A stretch of 44,673 nt of DNA from NCBI GenBank assembly GCA_017852075.1, contig JAFMLQ010000017.1, positions 1-44,673 on the forward strand. Reading direction: 5' to 3'. This document shows, one piece after another, positions 34,968 through 44,666 of this stretch (its first letter is position 1; each line of letters opens with the position of its first letter). Source of the DNA: Flavobacteriaceae bacterium. Its GTDB lineage: Bacteria > Bacteroidota > Bacteroidia > Flavobacteriales > Flavobacteriaceae. The notes beneath the pieces were generated by a model. That model was not told the origin of the DNA, searched no databases, and was given only the letters and a program-made list of their open reading frames with translations. The position numbers and the translations under genes are program-made.

Positions 34968-36602
34968 CTAGTTGATTCTGTTGCTATAAACAATATTTCC
35001 GTCGAGTATGGTAGCTACGATTCTGGCTTTTGGGATTCTTTTTTCATTAACCCGAACAATGTCGCGATCAAGAATAATGAAGTCAGCAACTTTTCCCACT
35101 TCGATAGACCCTTTAATATCTTCCTCAAAATTCGCGTAAGCGCCCCAGAGGGTCATTCCATTCAAAGCTTCCATTCGACTTAACTTATTCTGCGGTAGAT
35201 ATCCTCCTTCAGGGAATGCGTTTGTATCCTGACGGGCCACAGCCGCATAATAGGTTAGAAATGGATTTACTTCTTCAACAGGAAAATCCGTACCTAGAGC
35301 GATTCTCCCCGACTGTTCCAAAAGTGCTTTGTTTGCATAGGCACCTTCCAAACGACTAGCACCCAAACGATCCTCGGCCCAGTACATATCACTTGTAGCA
35401 TGAGTTGGCTGAACAGAAGGAATGATTTTTCTATTAAATAGTTTAAGGTCGGCTGTATCGATGATTTGTGCATGTTCTACTCGCCATCTAGGGTCATCCG
35501 AAAAGACCAATGCCTTTTTATATGCTTCTAACACTGCTTTATTCGCACCGTCACCTATAGCATGTGTATTCATCTGAAAGGGTGAAGTGGCCAAACGATA
35601 TGCCAATTTTTCAAGGGAGTCTTTGGACGTAATAAATTCTCCTTTATGAGATTTCAAGTCAGAGTAAGGTTCTTTTAATGCAGCCCCACGAGAACCTAAT
35701 GCACCATCAGCATACACTTTAAAAGAACGTACATTTAGTTTGTCTGTTTGTAAGGGACCAACTGAAAGAAAATGATCCATATTTTCTTTTGTGTTCGAAA
35801 TCATTGCATATACCCGCATTTCCAAAGCACCTGCCTTATGGAGGCTGTCAACCAGGTAAATATCTTCTTTATCCATACCTGCAACCGATACCGTAGTGAG
35901 ACCATTTTCAAAGCCAATTTTAGAAGCCTCTTGAAGTGCCTTAATTTTATCTTCTTTAGAGGGTTTTGGTAGAATGGCATTAACCAACTGCATTGGAGTA
36001 TCTACTAGCACGCCTGTAAGCTTTCCGTTCTTTTTAATGATTGTTCCTCCAGCAATTTCGGTGGTTTCATCAATTCCAGCTAAATCCAAAGCCTTTTGAT
36101 TAACTAATAATGCATGACCATCTATACGTCTAAGCGCAACAGGGATGTCAGGAAACAGATCGTCTAGTTCTGATTTTTCTGGTAAAGTTCTTTCTTCCCA
36201 ATCGTTTTGATCCCATCCCCTTCCTACGATGGCCTTTAAATCTTTATTTTTAGCAAAATCTTTCACTTTTGATATCACTTCTTCAAAACTTTGAGTACCT
36301 CTTAAGTCCACTTGCTGAAGACTTAAACCCAAACTCATAAAATGACAATGGGAATCTATAAAACCTGGATATACTGGAAGCCCTTGAAGGTCTAATTTTC
36401 TTCCTGAATATTTTTCTAAAAGTTCTTCTCCACCTACTGCTATAAATCTTCCATCATTGACAACAAAGGCAGTAGTATTACCTAAATTTTCGTTCATGGT
36501 ATAGACCGTTGCATTATATACGATAAGATCTACCTTATCTTGGCAGGAATTCATCATGATCGTAAACAACAATCCAAAAAAAGAAATATAGATTCTTTTC
36601 AT
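34968..36602 (-). CDS. Exported YtcJ-like amidohydrolase (lipoprotein)
   Basis: This 544-residue metal-dependent amidohydrolase of the YtcJ/amidohydrolase-3 group is anchored as a lipoprotein: the signal peptide ends MMNSC, with lipidation at Cys20. The metal site begins with DSHCHFMSLG (HxH) after the N-terminal strand domain. Further ligands are in RVEHAQIID and LGTDFPVEEVNPF (Asp). The C-terminus has the IGVGKVADFIILD-like strand SIEVGKVADFIILDRDI typical of the composite domain. The substrate is unknown; relatives hydrolyse N-substituted amides. It is followed by a terminator and preceded by a good promoter. Confidence 0.9.
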   Translation of the reverse strand: MKRIYISFFGLLFTIMMNSCQDKVDLIVYNATVYTMNENLGNTTAFVVNDGRFIAVGGEELLEKYSGRKLDLQGLPVYPGFIDSHCHFMSLGLSLQQVDLRGTQSFEEVISKVKDFAKNKDLKAIVGRGWDQNDWEERTLPEKSELDDLFPDIPVALRRIDGHALLVNQKALDLAGIDETTEIAGGTIIKKNGKLTGVLVDTPMQLVNAILPKPSKEDKIKALQEASKIGFENGLTTVSVAGMDKEDIYLVDSLHKAGALEMRVYAMISNTKENMDHFLSVGPLQTDKLNVRSFKVYADGALGSRGAALKEPYSDLKSHKGEFITSKDSLEKLAYRLATSPFQMNTHAIGDGANKAVLEAYKKALVFSDDPRWRVEHAQIIDTADLKLFNRKIIPSVQPTHATSDMYWAEDRLGASRLEGAYANKALLEQSGRIALGTDFPVEEVNPFLTYYAAVARQDTNAFPEGGYLPQNKLSRMEALNGMTLWGAYANFEEDIKGSIEVGKVADFIILDRDIVRVNEKRIPKARIVATILDGNIVYSNRIN

Positions 36603-36652
36603 ATCGGAACTAATAAATTAAAAAATTAATAATCATTGTAAAATAAGACCCA

Positions 36653-36684
36653 CAAATGTAGTAAAAATCAGTCGGGGTTCACAA
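36653..36684 (-). promoter_or_regulatory. Promoter of the amidohydrolase gene
   Basis: On the minus strand a -33 TTG (36682-36684) is followed after 21 bases by a -7 TACATTTG (36653-36660). The leader to the ATG at 36602 would be about 45 bases. Confidence 0.55.
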
Positions 36685-36714
36685 AATTGTTTCAGGTTTT
36701 AAATCCACTTTATT

Positions 36715-38457
36715 TTAGTATTGAAAATCAAATTTATACGTAACCCCCCCCAAAAGAAGCAAAGGTGGTTCAGGGTAGTAAGCCCATCTCCCGTGATTCT
36801 GTGAACTGGTAATTTTCGATTTTACAAAAACATCAAACTGATCGGTTAATTTATAAGTCAAATGAGCAGATGTGCTAATAAATAATGGTAAACTTTCTGA
36901 AAGAGTTTGTACACTATTCAAATCCTGATTAATAAAGATAGGACGGACAGCTGCTTTTCGATCTCCCCATAGATTTCCGAATAAAGAAAATGCGAAACGG
37001 TCTTTTAATTGAAAATGACTTTCCCAGTTCATCTCAAATGCAGGAATATTCCACAGTTCTTGACTTTCTTTTGTTTCGAACACACGATAGCGTGTTTCAA
37101 AACGCACAAAGTTATCTTTTGCTAAATCAATGCGAATGGAGGCATTAAATCCGAATAAATCAGAATTTGCATATTTATTAGCAAATGCATTTGAGAGCCG
37201 ATAACTTTGATTTTTACTTTTTTCATCGAAGGGCAAACGCTCGTAATAACTTAGGTTTTCAACTTGATCATAAAGGAATCCTATGTCAAAATTCAATACC
37301 GAGGCCAATTGAGATCGTATTCCCAGGCTTGCATTATAGCGATTGACGGTAGGCTTCAATTCTGTGGTAGGCGCTAAGTAAGGATTCATTTTAGTCAAAC
37401 TCTGATAGGTATTGAAATGAACCCCACCCTCTGCTTTCAAATAGGGAGTCAGAACATTTTTTGCTTTTTGATAGTATATTTCAAGTTGGGGATAATAAAA
37501 GAGTGAACTCGACAAATTTGCATCTCCTAAAAGATAAGACACTCCTGCCCCAATTTTTAATTTCAAATCGTTGCCATTATGCTGCCAATAAATAGCTAAG
37601 GCTCCTTTTCCTTGAGTGTACTCTTCTGGATTTTCATCGTAATAGGAGCTTTCAAAATTTGTGTGAAATCCACTTAACTGAACCGTTGATTTTAGTTTAC
37701 CTCCCCCAAGATCAACTTCAAGATCAGTCTGTAATCCCAATTGCTGTTCTGAAGTGTTAAAGTTATCAGAAGTTAAGTTTGCTTGAAAGGTAATTCCTCT
37801 CAACACATCCTCAAACCAATTCCAATGGGTTCTAATTTTAAAGTAATCTCTCTTAATTTCTGGATTTACAGAGTTTAGTATCAAAGAATCCCAATCAGTG
37901 TTATATAAACCGAAATAATTGTTTTTATGGGTTCGAAATTGCAATTGGGTATTGGCATTGTAATCGGTACTTCTCAGGTTATGATGCAATCCCAAATGGG
38001 TGTAATTTTGTGTACTTGTCAAAAGGGTGTTTTCAAGATTACTACCAAAACCGTCTCGATAAAAATTTAGCCCAAACCTTTGCGTACGGTCCAACTCAAT
38101 GACACTAGAAACATTAAGATACAATTGATTCTTATTTCCAGAACCACCACTAAAAAAAGTATTGTAGGGTGTAGTAGATTTACGCTGTTGTAGTTTTAAC
38201 GGCGAGGCTTTATTTGGTTCAAATGTAGAGATGACTGGTACTTTTTTAAGTTGGTACATCAATTCCTCTTCCATAGAACCTAGACTGTCTGCTAATCTTG
38301 GGGTAGATTTTAGCTTAAAAGCATCTGACAAACTTGGGGTGTAGGATTTTACCACCAATACTTCTTGGGTTCCAATAGATTCTTTTTCGTCGTTCTGCGC
38401 AGTAAGCAATCCAAAAGCAAAAAGGGCAAGTAAAAGAGAAAATCCAATCCTATTCAT
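36715..38457 (-). CDS. Outer-membrane beta-barrel protein (TonB-receptor-like barrel without plug)
   Basis: This 580-residue protein has a signal peptide (MNRIGFSLLLALFAFGLLTAQ). Then comes a short N-terminal region with EVLVVKSYTPSLSDAFKLKS and KKVPVISTFEP, and about 450 residues of amphipathic beta strands with aromatic-rich turns. The C-terminus ends TYKFDFQY, a typical terminal barrel strand. It lacks a recognisable TonB-box/plug, although similar flavobacterial proteins are often called TonB-dependent receptors. I chose ATG 38457, which overlaps the TPR gene stop by 8 bases (ATGAATAG), rather than an ATG 12 codons upstream inside the TPR gene. Function unknown; probably works with the upstream TPR protein. 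Confidence 0.72.
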   Translation of the reverse strand: MNRIGFSLLLALFAFGLLTAQNDEKESIGTQEVLVVKSYTPSLSDAFKLKSTPRLADSLGSMEEELMYQLKKVPVISTFEPNKASPLKLQQRKSTTPYNTFFSGGSGNKNQLYLNVSSVIELDRTQRFGLNFYRDGFGSNLENTLLTSTQNYTHLGLHHNLRSTDYNANTQLQFRTHKNNYFGLYNTDWDSLILNSVNPEIKRDYFKIRTHWNWFEDVLRGITFQANLTSDNFNTSEQQLGLQTDLEVDLGGGKLKSTVQLSGFHTNFESSYYDENPEEYTQGKGALAIYWQHNGNDLKLKIGAGVSYLLGDANLSSSLFYYPQLEIYYQKAKNVLTPYLKAEGGVHFNTYQSLTKMNPYLAPTTELKPTVNRYNASLGIRSQLASVLNFDIGFLYDQVENLSYYERLPFDEKSKNQSYRLSNAFANKYANSDLFGFNASIRIDLAKDNFVRFETRYRVFETKESQELWNIPAFEMNWESHFQLKDRFAFSLFGNLWGDRKAAVRPIFINQDLNSVQTLSESLPLFISTSAHLTYKLTDQFDVFVKSKITSSQNHGRWAYYPEPPLLLLGGVTYKFDFQY

Positions 38458-41400
38458 TAGTTGTATCTTTTGTAATGGAACGATTTTCTTCACCCAAAGA
38501 GGCTCGATATTGCTCTATCAATTCCGCTGCCTCTTCGACAATCAAAGGGTAAGAATCAAAGTTTTCAATAATGGTTTCTAGAACGAAGACCGCCTGAAAT
38601 GCATCGCTTAAAGCATAATAATTTTTAGCGAGTAACAGTAATGCTTTGACATTCCACTCCCCCGACTGTCCTGAATTTTCAGCTATTTTACCAATCAACT
38701 CATTAGAGGTTGTAAAGTCATTTTCACGATGCATACGTTCTGCCCTAAAATAAAGCGCCTCAGCAACAACAGCGGCTTGGGGTGCTTTTTCTAGTTTAAG
38801 ATAAGCATCTGCTGCATTGAGACTATCTCCTAGAGCCATTGAAGATCTTGCTTTGAGCTTTAAAGCATCCCATTCTACTACCGCTTCAATTTCGTTTAAA
38901 TTTAACACAGCCTCAGCAGTCTCTAATGCTCTTTTAAACTGTCGATTTGCATAGTACGCCTGCATCAAATTGAGCATCGCAAATTTTTTATTTTCTTCAA
39001 AAGAAGCAACTACAGCCAATTGCTCCATATAGGGAATTGCTTCAATTTCGAGATTCTTATTTTTTAAGAGTATTATTACTCGCGTTAGAGCCTTTTCCGA
39101 ATAGGTGGATACTTGAGGATCTTCCAACAAGGACTGATAGGCTACCAAAGCTTCTTCAGGTCTTTCTTTATCAAAATAAATTTCAGCCAAATAATAAGTA
39201 GCTACTTTACTAAAAGCACCCTCAGGATAAGTTTGCTTGTATTCCTCCAGAAGTTTTAGTGCTGCTGAAGTGTTTCCCTCTAAAAACTGTCGTTCTGCTG
39301 CGTTAAAAGCTGATTTTTCAAGTTCAATATCTGTAAATGTATCCAACTTCTGGTCTTTAACCCACCGCGCAAAAGCATTTACAGTACCCTCTTCTATTGC
39401 GATCTCTTTAAGGGTTCTTAGGGCCTGCTCTCCTACCGAATAGCGTTGGTAGGTCAGTGCAACCTCCTCTAAAACAGATTTTGAAGTTTTGTAATCTTCT
39501 TGATTAAATAAAATCAATCCTTTATTAAGTGCTGCTTTGGCGAGATAAGGACTGTTTTCAAATCGAGTAAGTAAACGATCATAAGTATCAATCGCTTGTT
39601 GTGCATCTGATGTACTGCTGTATGCTGAGGCTAGTTCAAAGAGGACGTCATCTACTAAAGGATCATTCGGATATTGGAGGATAAAAGTATTTAGGGCTTC
39701 AATTTTTTTTGGATTCCGGTCAACAAACCCATAGCTGATTGCTTTTTGAAAACTTGCATATGCACCCTTTCGAGGGGCAAAAGCAATGGAGGTGTTGTAA
39801 TGTTCCATAGCGGGCCAGTATTGTTTTAAAGCAAACTGACAATCACCCATTCTCAAAAAAGTATCCCGCTGGTATGACACATCCAAAGCACTGTTTTCTT
39901 CGTTAAAAGCCTCAAAAGACCGCAGTGCATCTTGATATTCACCTAGTTTAAAATATACATATCCTAGGTCATAATTTAACTGGATGGCTGCTTCCACATT
40001 TTCTTTTTTTGGATGTGAGCGAAATTGTTTGAATAGATCAAGGGCATTATCAAATAGATTGCGTTCGTACTCGGATCGCCCATACCAATACAATCCAAAG
40101 GCTTCTAAGGTTTTATTTTCTTTTAATTTTAGTCCACGCTGAAATAGGGCACTTGCTTTTGCATAACTTCCTTTTTGATATTCCTGAATAGCACTCAGTA
40201 TCAACACCCGTTGTAAGGTTTCATTATTTTTAAATCCGCTATTGTTTTCTAAAATCTCAAGTGCTGCAGAATAATTTTTGCTTTTAGTGTAAGATTCAAT
40301 CAATAGTTTTTCAATAAGTATTACGTGCTCATTCTTTGGGTAAGTCTCTAGAAAAGCAACCAATACTTTGGAGGAAGCCTCATAGGGGTTCCCAATTTCA
40401 TGGCTCAATTTTGCGTAATTTAAAAAAGCATCTTCTTTAATTATCGGATTAAAATTCATTGCAGAAGCACTTTTAAATGCATTTAAAGCAGCAGATTTTT
40501 GATTGGTATTCAGATAACACTCTGCCAATGCATAGTAAGCGTTTTGCGCCATTTCATTCTTATTCCCAATGATTCTGTTGAATTGTCCAATTGCCTTATC
40601 AAAATTTTGCTGCTTGAAATAGGCATAACCAAGCTGATAATAGTCTGAGTTCTCCCAAGTTCCTTTTTTTCCCTCATAAGCTTCAAGAAAGGGTATGGCA
40701 TCTGAATAAGATTGTAAGTTAAAATAACTTTCCCCAATTATTTTAGAAAGCTCTGACGCCTCTTCATTATTTGCTTGTTTCAGAGCCTCTTTAGAAAGGG
40801 TAATGGCTTGATCAAATCGTCCAAGTCTAAAATTCATATCCGCCTGGAAGTAGAGTAGATTTTCCTTTTGAATTGGATTTGAAATACTGCTAAAAGAGGT
40901 AAGAGCACTATCAAAATCCTCTAATTGATACGCTATATGACCTAGAAAATAGTGCGCATCCGATTCATAGGTTTTGTGATCTTTTACCTTTTCCAGATAG
41001 GGTTTTGCCTTTTTGTAATTCTTTGCAGAAAAAAGCGTATATCCTTTGTTAAAATTATATAGCGGCCGATCTTTTTTAGGAACCTCATTTTCAGAAATTT
41101 TTTGATACCATTTTAAAGCATACCGATATTTTTCGTTCTGAAAGTAATAATTAGCTACGTCCAAATCAATTGTTCTTGCTGCAATAGAACTTGGAAAATC
41201 TTCTTTAAACTGGGACAACATTTTTTCAGCTCCAGAATAATTGAGTCGTAACGCATTGGAAAGTTTGCTAAATTGTACTTCATGTTGGTAGGAACTGGAA
41301 GTGTAGAGATCTTCCTCAAAAACACTGGATTGCCAAGAGGCAGGAAAATAACTCAGCCCAAAAAAATGATCGCTTAGTTCTCTATTTTTGAATTCATTGA

Positions 41401-41479
41401 ACAATTGCCCTTGAATTGTAATAGGCAAGAGTAAAAGACAAATCCTGTAAAAAGTAAGCTGTTTTCGATGTCTGAGCAT
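38450..41479 (-). CDS. Large exported tetratricopeptide-repeat protein
   Basis: This 1009-residue protein has a signal peptide (basic start, hydrophobic core ending TIQGQ), so it is periplasmic or attached to the outer membrane. Almost the entire length consists of TPR-type helical hairpins. Many repeats have the shape Y-x-x-A-x-x-x-F/Y followed by YxxGxxYFxxxxYxxA, for example around residues 145-185, 270-310, 500-540 and 620-700. TPR scaffolds bind partner proteins. It overlaps the start of the barrel gene by 8 bases, implying a functional pair. It is divergent from the FtsE-like gene. Similar proteins support envelope assembly or secretion, but this is inference. Confidence 0.82.
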   Translation of the reverse strand: MLRHRKQLTFYRICLLLLPITIQGQLFNEFKNRELSDHFFGLSYFPASWQSSVFEEDLYTSSSYQHEVQFSKLSNALRLNYSGAEKMLSQFKEDFPSSIAARTIDLDVANYYFQNEKYRYALKWYQKISENEVPKKDRPLYNFNKGYTLFSAKNYKKAKPYLEKVKDHKTYESDAHYFLGHIAYQLEDFDSALTSFSSISNPIQKENLLYFQADMNFRLGRFDQAITLSKEALKQANNEEASELSKIIGESYFNLQSYSDAIPFLEAYEGKKGTWENSDYYQLGYAYFKQQNFDKAIGQFNRIIGNKNEMAQNAYYALAECYLNTNQKSAALNAFKSASAMNFNPIIKEDAFLNYAKLSHEIGNPYEASSKVLVAFLETYPKNEHVILIEKLLIESYTKSKNYSAALEILENNSGFKNNETLQRVLILSAIQEYQKGSYAKASALFQRGLKLKENKTLEAFGLYWYGRSEYERNLFDNALDLFKQFRSHPKKENVEAAIQLNYDLGYVYFKLGEYQDALRSFEAFNEENSALDVSYQRDTFLRMGDCQFALKQYWPAMEHYNTSIAFAPRKGAYASFQKAISYGFVDRNPKKIEALNTFILQYPNDPLVDDVLFELASAYSSTSDAQQAIDTYDRLLTRFENSPYLAKAALNKGLILFNQEDYKTSKSVLEEVALTYQRYSVGEQALRTLKEIAIEEGTVNAFARWVKDQKLDTFTDIELEKSAFNAAERQFLEGNTSAALKLLEEYKQTYPEGAFSKVATYYLAEIYFDKERPEEALVAYQSLLEDPQVSTYSEKALTRVIILLKNKNLEIEAIPYMEQLAVVASFEENKKFAMLNLMQAYYANRQFKRALETAEAVLNLNEIEAVVEWDALKLKARSSMALGDSLNAADAYLKLEKAPQAAVVAEALYFRAERMHRENDFTTSNELIGKIAENSGQSGEWNVKALLLLAKNYYALSDAFQAVFVLETIIENFDSYPLIVEEAAELIEQYRASLGEENRSITKDTTNE

Positions 41480-41618
41480 AGTCGGATTAAAAATAATTTA
41501 TTCCTTGTGATTTAAGAACGTGTTTCTAGATCGAAACGTATAATTTATCAACAAAATATTCTGAACTGATTCAAAAGATTTACCTTTATAACACAATGCT
41601 TATATAACAACTTTTTTC

Positions 41619-42287
41619 ATGATAAACCTCAATAACGCAACTATCGTAAACGAAAACAACATCATCTTTACTGATGTGAACTTTAAGGTAGCTACAGGCG
41701 AATTCGTGTTTCTTATCGGAAAAACAGGGTCAGGAAAAAGTAGTCTTTTAAAAGTGTTGTACGGTGATCTTCCTCTCAGTTCAGGACAAGGAAGTATCTT
41801 AGACTTTGATCTTACCCAAATTAAAGACAAACAAATTCCGCTGTTACGAAGAAAACTTGGAGTCGTTTTTCAAGATTTTAAACTCCTCCCTGATAGAACG
41901 TTATTTGACAATCTTGCCTTTGTGTTAAAGGCTACAGGTTGGAAAGAAAAAACAAAAATAAAAGAACGTGTCACTGAAGTTTTAAAATTAGTCAATGTGA
42001 ATTCGAGTGATCAAAAGTTTCCTTTTGAACTTTCTGGAGGAGAACAACAACGGGTTGCCATTGCCAGAGCATTGCTGAACCATCCTGAACTGATTATCGC
42101 AGATGAACCTACGGGGAACCTCGACCCAGAAACTAGTCAAGAAATAATGCAATTGTTTCAAAAGCTACACCAAGGAGGGATAAGCATTATTATGGCTACT
42201 CACGATTACAATATGATTGTCAAATTTCCTGGGAAAATTTTTCAATGTGATCAAGGAAGTTTAAACGAAGTAGTTCGTAAAAAATAA
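41619..42287 (+). CDS. ftsE: FtsE-like ABC ATPase
   Basis: This 222-residue ATP-binding subunit works with FtsX-type permeases in cell division and control of peptidoglycan hydrolases. Walker [10 protein letters not shown] is at 34-42. The FtsE-like [10 protein letters not shown] region, Q-loop [20 protein letters not shown], signature [15 protein letters not shown] and Walker [14 protein letters not shown] follow. [13 protein letters not shown] is typical of FtsE. No ftsX is adjacent, so the permease is encoded elsewhere. A LolD/MacB-type ATPase is the alternative. The stop is 1 base from the stop of the convergent typA. Confidence 0.87.
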   Translation: MINLNNATIVNENNIIFTDVNFKVATGEFVFLIGKTGSGKSSLLKVLYGDLPLSSGQGSILDFDLTQIKDKQIPLLRRKLGVVFQDFKLLPDRTLFDNLAFVLKATGWKEKTKIKERVTEVLKLVNVNSSDQKFPFELSGGEQQRVAIARALLNHPELIIADEPTGNLDPETSQEIMQLFQKLHQGGISIIMATHDYNMIVKFPGKIFQCDQGSLNEVVRKK

Positions 42288-42288
42288 G

Positions 42289-44085
42289 TTAGACTTTTTG
42301 TCTTTTTCGCTCGTTTTCATCCAAAACCACTTTGCGGATTCTCAACGAACTGGGAGTGACTTCTACATACTCGTCTTTTTGAATATATTCTAGTGCTTCT
42401 TCCAGTGAAAATTTAATAGGAGGTGCCAATTTTACTTTATCATCTGAACCCGAGGCTCTCACATTTGATAATTTTTTAGTTTTCGTAACATTGACAACAA
42501 GATCATCCTGACGACTATTTTCTCCAATGACTTGACCTGTATAGATTGCTTCGTTTGGCGCTACGAAAAACTTACCACGTTCCTGAAGTTTATCTAAGGA
42601 ATAAGGTATCGCAGCTCCTTTTTCCATAGAAATTAGAGAACCATTGATACGGCCAGGTATTTCACCCTTATAAGGGCTGAATTCGATAAAACGATGATTC
42701 ATAATTGCCTCACCAGCGGTAGCAGTAAGCAATTGATTTCTAAGTCCAATTATACCTCGTGAAGGTATTCTAAATTCACAAATCATTCGACTTCCCTTGG
42801 GGTTCATTGCCAACATCTCCCCTTTTCTTAAAGTCACCATTTCAATAGCTTTTCCAGAAACTTCTTCAGGTAAATCAATGGTGAGTTCTTCTAGAGGCTC
42901 CGTTTTAACACCTTCAATTTCTTTTATAATTACTTGGGGTTGACCAATTTGCAATTCATAACCCTCGCGACGCATAGTCTCAATGAGAACAGATAAATGA
43001 AGTACACCACGTCCATACACTATGAACTTGTCTGAACTGTCTGTGGTTTCCAAACGCATGGCCAAGTTTTTTTCCAGCTCTTTCTCTAAACGTTCTCGAA
43101 TATGACGGGAAGTGACAAATTTACCTTCCTTTCCGAAAAAAGGTGAATCATTGATCGTGAACAACATACTCATGGTAGGCTCATCAATAGCGATAGTGGG
43201 TAAGGCCTCTGGTGCTTCAAAATCAGCAATACTATCTCCAATTTCAAATCCTTCTAGACCAATTACCGCACAAATATCTCCTGCATTCACAACTTCCACT
43301 TTCTTCCTTCCTAAGCCGTCAAAAAGGTGCAATTCTTTAACCCGAGAAGGCAATTCAGAGCCGTCTCTTTTAATCAATTTTACTCGCATTCCTGAAGCTA
43401 AATGTCCTCGTTGTAAGCGCCCTATTGCAATTCTACCGGTAAACGATGAAAAATCCAAAGAAGTAATTAACATTTGGGTGTTCCCTTCTGCTATATCAGG
43501 ACTAGGAACGTGTTCTAAAACCATGTCTAAAAGTGGAGCAATTGAATCCGTTTCTTTTTTCCAATCAATATTCATCCAATTGTTTTTGGCAGAGCCATAA
43601 ACGGTTGGAAAATCCAACTGCCATTCTTCTGCACCCAATTCAAACATCAAATCAAAAACAGCTTCATGAACCTGATCTGGGGTACAGTTTTCTTTGTCTA
43701 CCTTATTGATAACTACAATGGGCTTCAACTTAAGATCGATGGCTTTTTTTAATACAAAACGCGTCTGAGGCATCGGGCCTTCAAAAGCATCAACCAGCAA
43801 AAGGACTCCGTCTGCCATGTTTAAAACTCGTTCCACTTCACCTCCAAAATCCGCGTGACCAGGAGTGTCAATAATATTAATTTTAACTCCTTTGTATTCT
43901 ACCGCAACATTTTTGGATAAAATGGTAATCCCACGTTCTCGCTCTAAATCATTATTGTCTAAAATCAGTTCGCCAGTGGTTTCGTTGGATCGAAAAAGAT
44001 TACAATGGTGAAGTATTTTATCTACCAATGTAGTTTTCCCATGATCTACATGGGCAATAATTGCGATATTTTTGATGGGTTCCAT
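42289..44085 (-). CDS. typA: Ribosome-associated GTPase TypA/BipA
   Basis: This 598-residue translational GTPase binds the ribosome and supports 50S assembly and stress or cold growth. The GTPase domain has G1 AHVDHGKTTLVDK, G3 DTPGHADFGGEV, G4 NKVDKENC and a G5 SAKN region. It is followed by EF-G-like domains II and III and the TypA-specific C-terminal domain (RGIIGLRNQLLTATAGEAIMNH). The C-terminus ends basic (DENERKRQKV). Length matches the family. A TATCTTTG -7-like box lies 18 bases upstream of the ATG. Confidence 0.97.
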   Translation of the reverse strand: MEPIKNIAIIAHVDHGKTTLVDKILHHCNLFRSNETTGELILDNNDLERERGITILSKNVAVEYKGVKINIIDTPGHADFGGEVERVLNMADGVLLLVDAFEGPMPQTRFVLKKAIDLKLKPIVVINKVDKENCTPDQVHEAVFDLMFELGAEEWQLDFPTVYGSAKNNWMNIDWKKETDSIAPLLDMVLEHVPSPDIAEGNTQMLITSLDFSSFTGRIAIGRLQRGHLASGMRVKLIKRDGSELPSRVKELHLFDGLGRKKVEVVNAGDICAVIGLEGFEIGDSIADFEAPEALPTIAIDEPTMSMLFTINDSPFFGKEGKFVTSRHIRERLEKELEKNLAMRLETTDSSDKFIVYGRGVLHLSVLIETMRREGYELQIGQPQVIIKEIEGVKTEPLEELTIDLPEEVSGKAIEMVTLRKGEMLAMNPKGSRMICEFRIPSRGIIGLRNQLLTATAGEAIMNHRFIEFSPYKGEIPGRINGSLISMEKGAAIPYSLDKLQERGKFFVAPNEAIYTGQVIGENSRQDDLVVNVTKTKKLSNVRASGSDDKVKLAPPIKFSLEEALEYIQKDEYVEVTPSSLRIRKVVLDENERKRQKV

Positions 44086-44102
44086 AGCATTTTTAAACGC
44101 GG

Positions 44103-44110
44103 CAAAGATA
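44103..44110 (-). promoter_or_regulatory. Candidate -7 element for typA
   Basis: On the minus strand TATCTTTG lies 17 bases upstream of the typA ATG. A -33 TTG at the usual spacing is not evident. Confidence 0.35.
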
Positions 44111-44183
44111 GTGGGTTCTCAACGACTTTTGCACCAATAGTATAAAATAAAATAAGCTAGAAAATGTTTTGGCTTATTATTTG

Positions 44184-44191
44184 TAAATTTG
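44184..44191 (+). promoter_or_regulatory. Candidate -7 element for ssrA (tmRNA)
   Basis: TAAATTTG lies 29 bases upstream of the mature tmRNA 5' end and would give a short 5' leader for RNase P to remove. A TTG at 44169-44171 is closer than usual (12 bases). Confidence 0.45.
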
Positions 44192-44220
44192 CAATCTGAA
44201 AAAGTTCATTGATAACTCAT

Positions 44221-44617
44221 GGGGTCGACTGGTTTTGACAGCAGGACGCATGAAAGGGTAAGCAAGTCGAGCGCTGAATTACAGCTCGTTAATCTCATTA
44301 TTCACATTTTTTAAATGGCGAGAATAACTACGCTCTAGCTGCATAATTAACAGAATTATAGTATGTTAATGCCAAGTCCCGGCAAGGCCGGGAAGCTGGA
44401 TGTCTCTGAATAGCCCTTGTTGACGGCGATTCCTTTTGAGGCACCATAAATGTCAACATCGAAATGCAGGAGCATCGTCTGTGTTTTTCAATAAAGATGC
44501 TAAGGTCTGTATGGGCAGTTTTCGGTCAGTACAGATTCTAAAATTAAACGAAATCTAAACTTGTAGAAAGCTTTTTGATCGCTTGTTTGGACGCGGGTTC
44601 GAATCCCGCCGACTCCA
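44221..44617 (+). ncRNA. ssrA: tmRNA (ssrA), single-piece
   Basis: This transfer-messenger RNA of about 397 bases rescues stalled ribosomes and tags the nascent protein. The 5' end GGGGTCG pairs with the 3' end CGACTCC to form the tRNA-Ala-like acceptor stem. A D-loop-like GACTGGTTTTGACAG follows the 5' end, and the 3' part has the T-arm CGGGTTCGAATCCCG. The tag frame starts at the resume codon GGC at 44317 and encodes GENNYALAA then TAA (44344-44346). GC-rich pseudoknot hairpins follow, for example CCCGGCAAGGCCGGG. CCA is not encoded. A terminator lies directly downstream. Confidence 0.97.
44317..44346 (+). other. tmRNA proteolysis-tag reading frame (GENNYALAA)
   Basis: The resume codon GGC is followed by eight codons and TAA inside the tmRNA. 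The tag ends in Ala-Leu-Ala-Ala, the degradation signal recognised by Clp proteases. It is not an independent gene. Confidence 0.93.
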
Positions 44618-44624
44618 CTCTTAT

Positions 44625-44666
44625 AATCCCTATTACATATAAAATCAATGTTTTAGGGATTTTTTA
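44625..44666 (+). terminator. Intrinsic terminator after tmRNA
   Basis: AATCCCT (44625-44631) pairs with AGGGATT (44655-44661) across an A/T-rich loop, followed by a T run. It lies 8 bases beyond the mature tmRNA 3' end. Confidence 0.7.
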
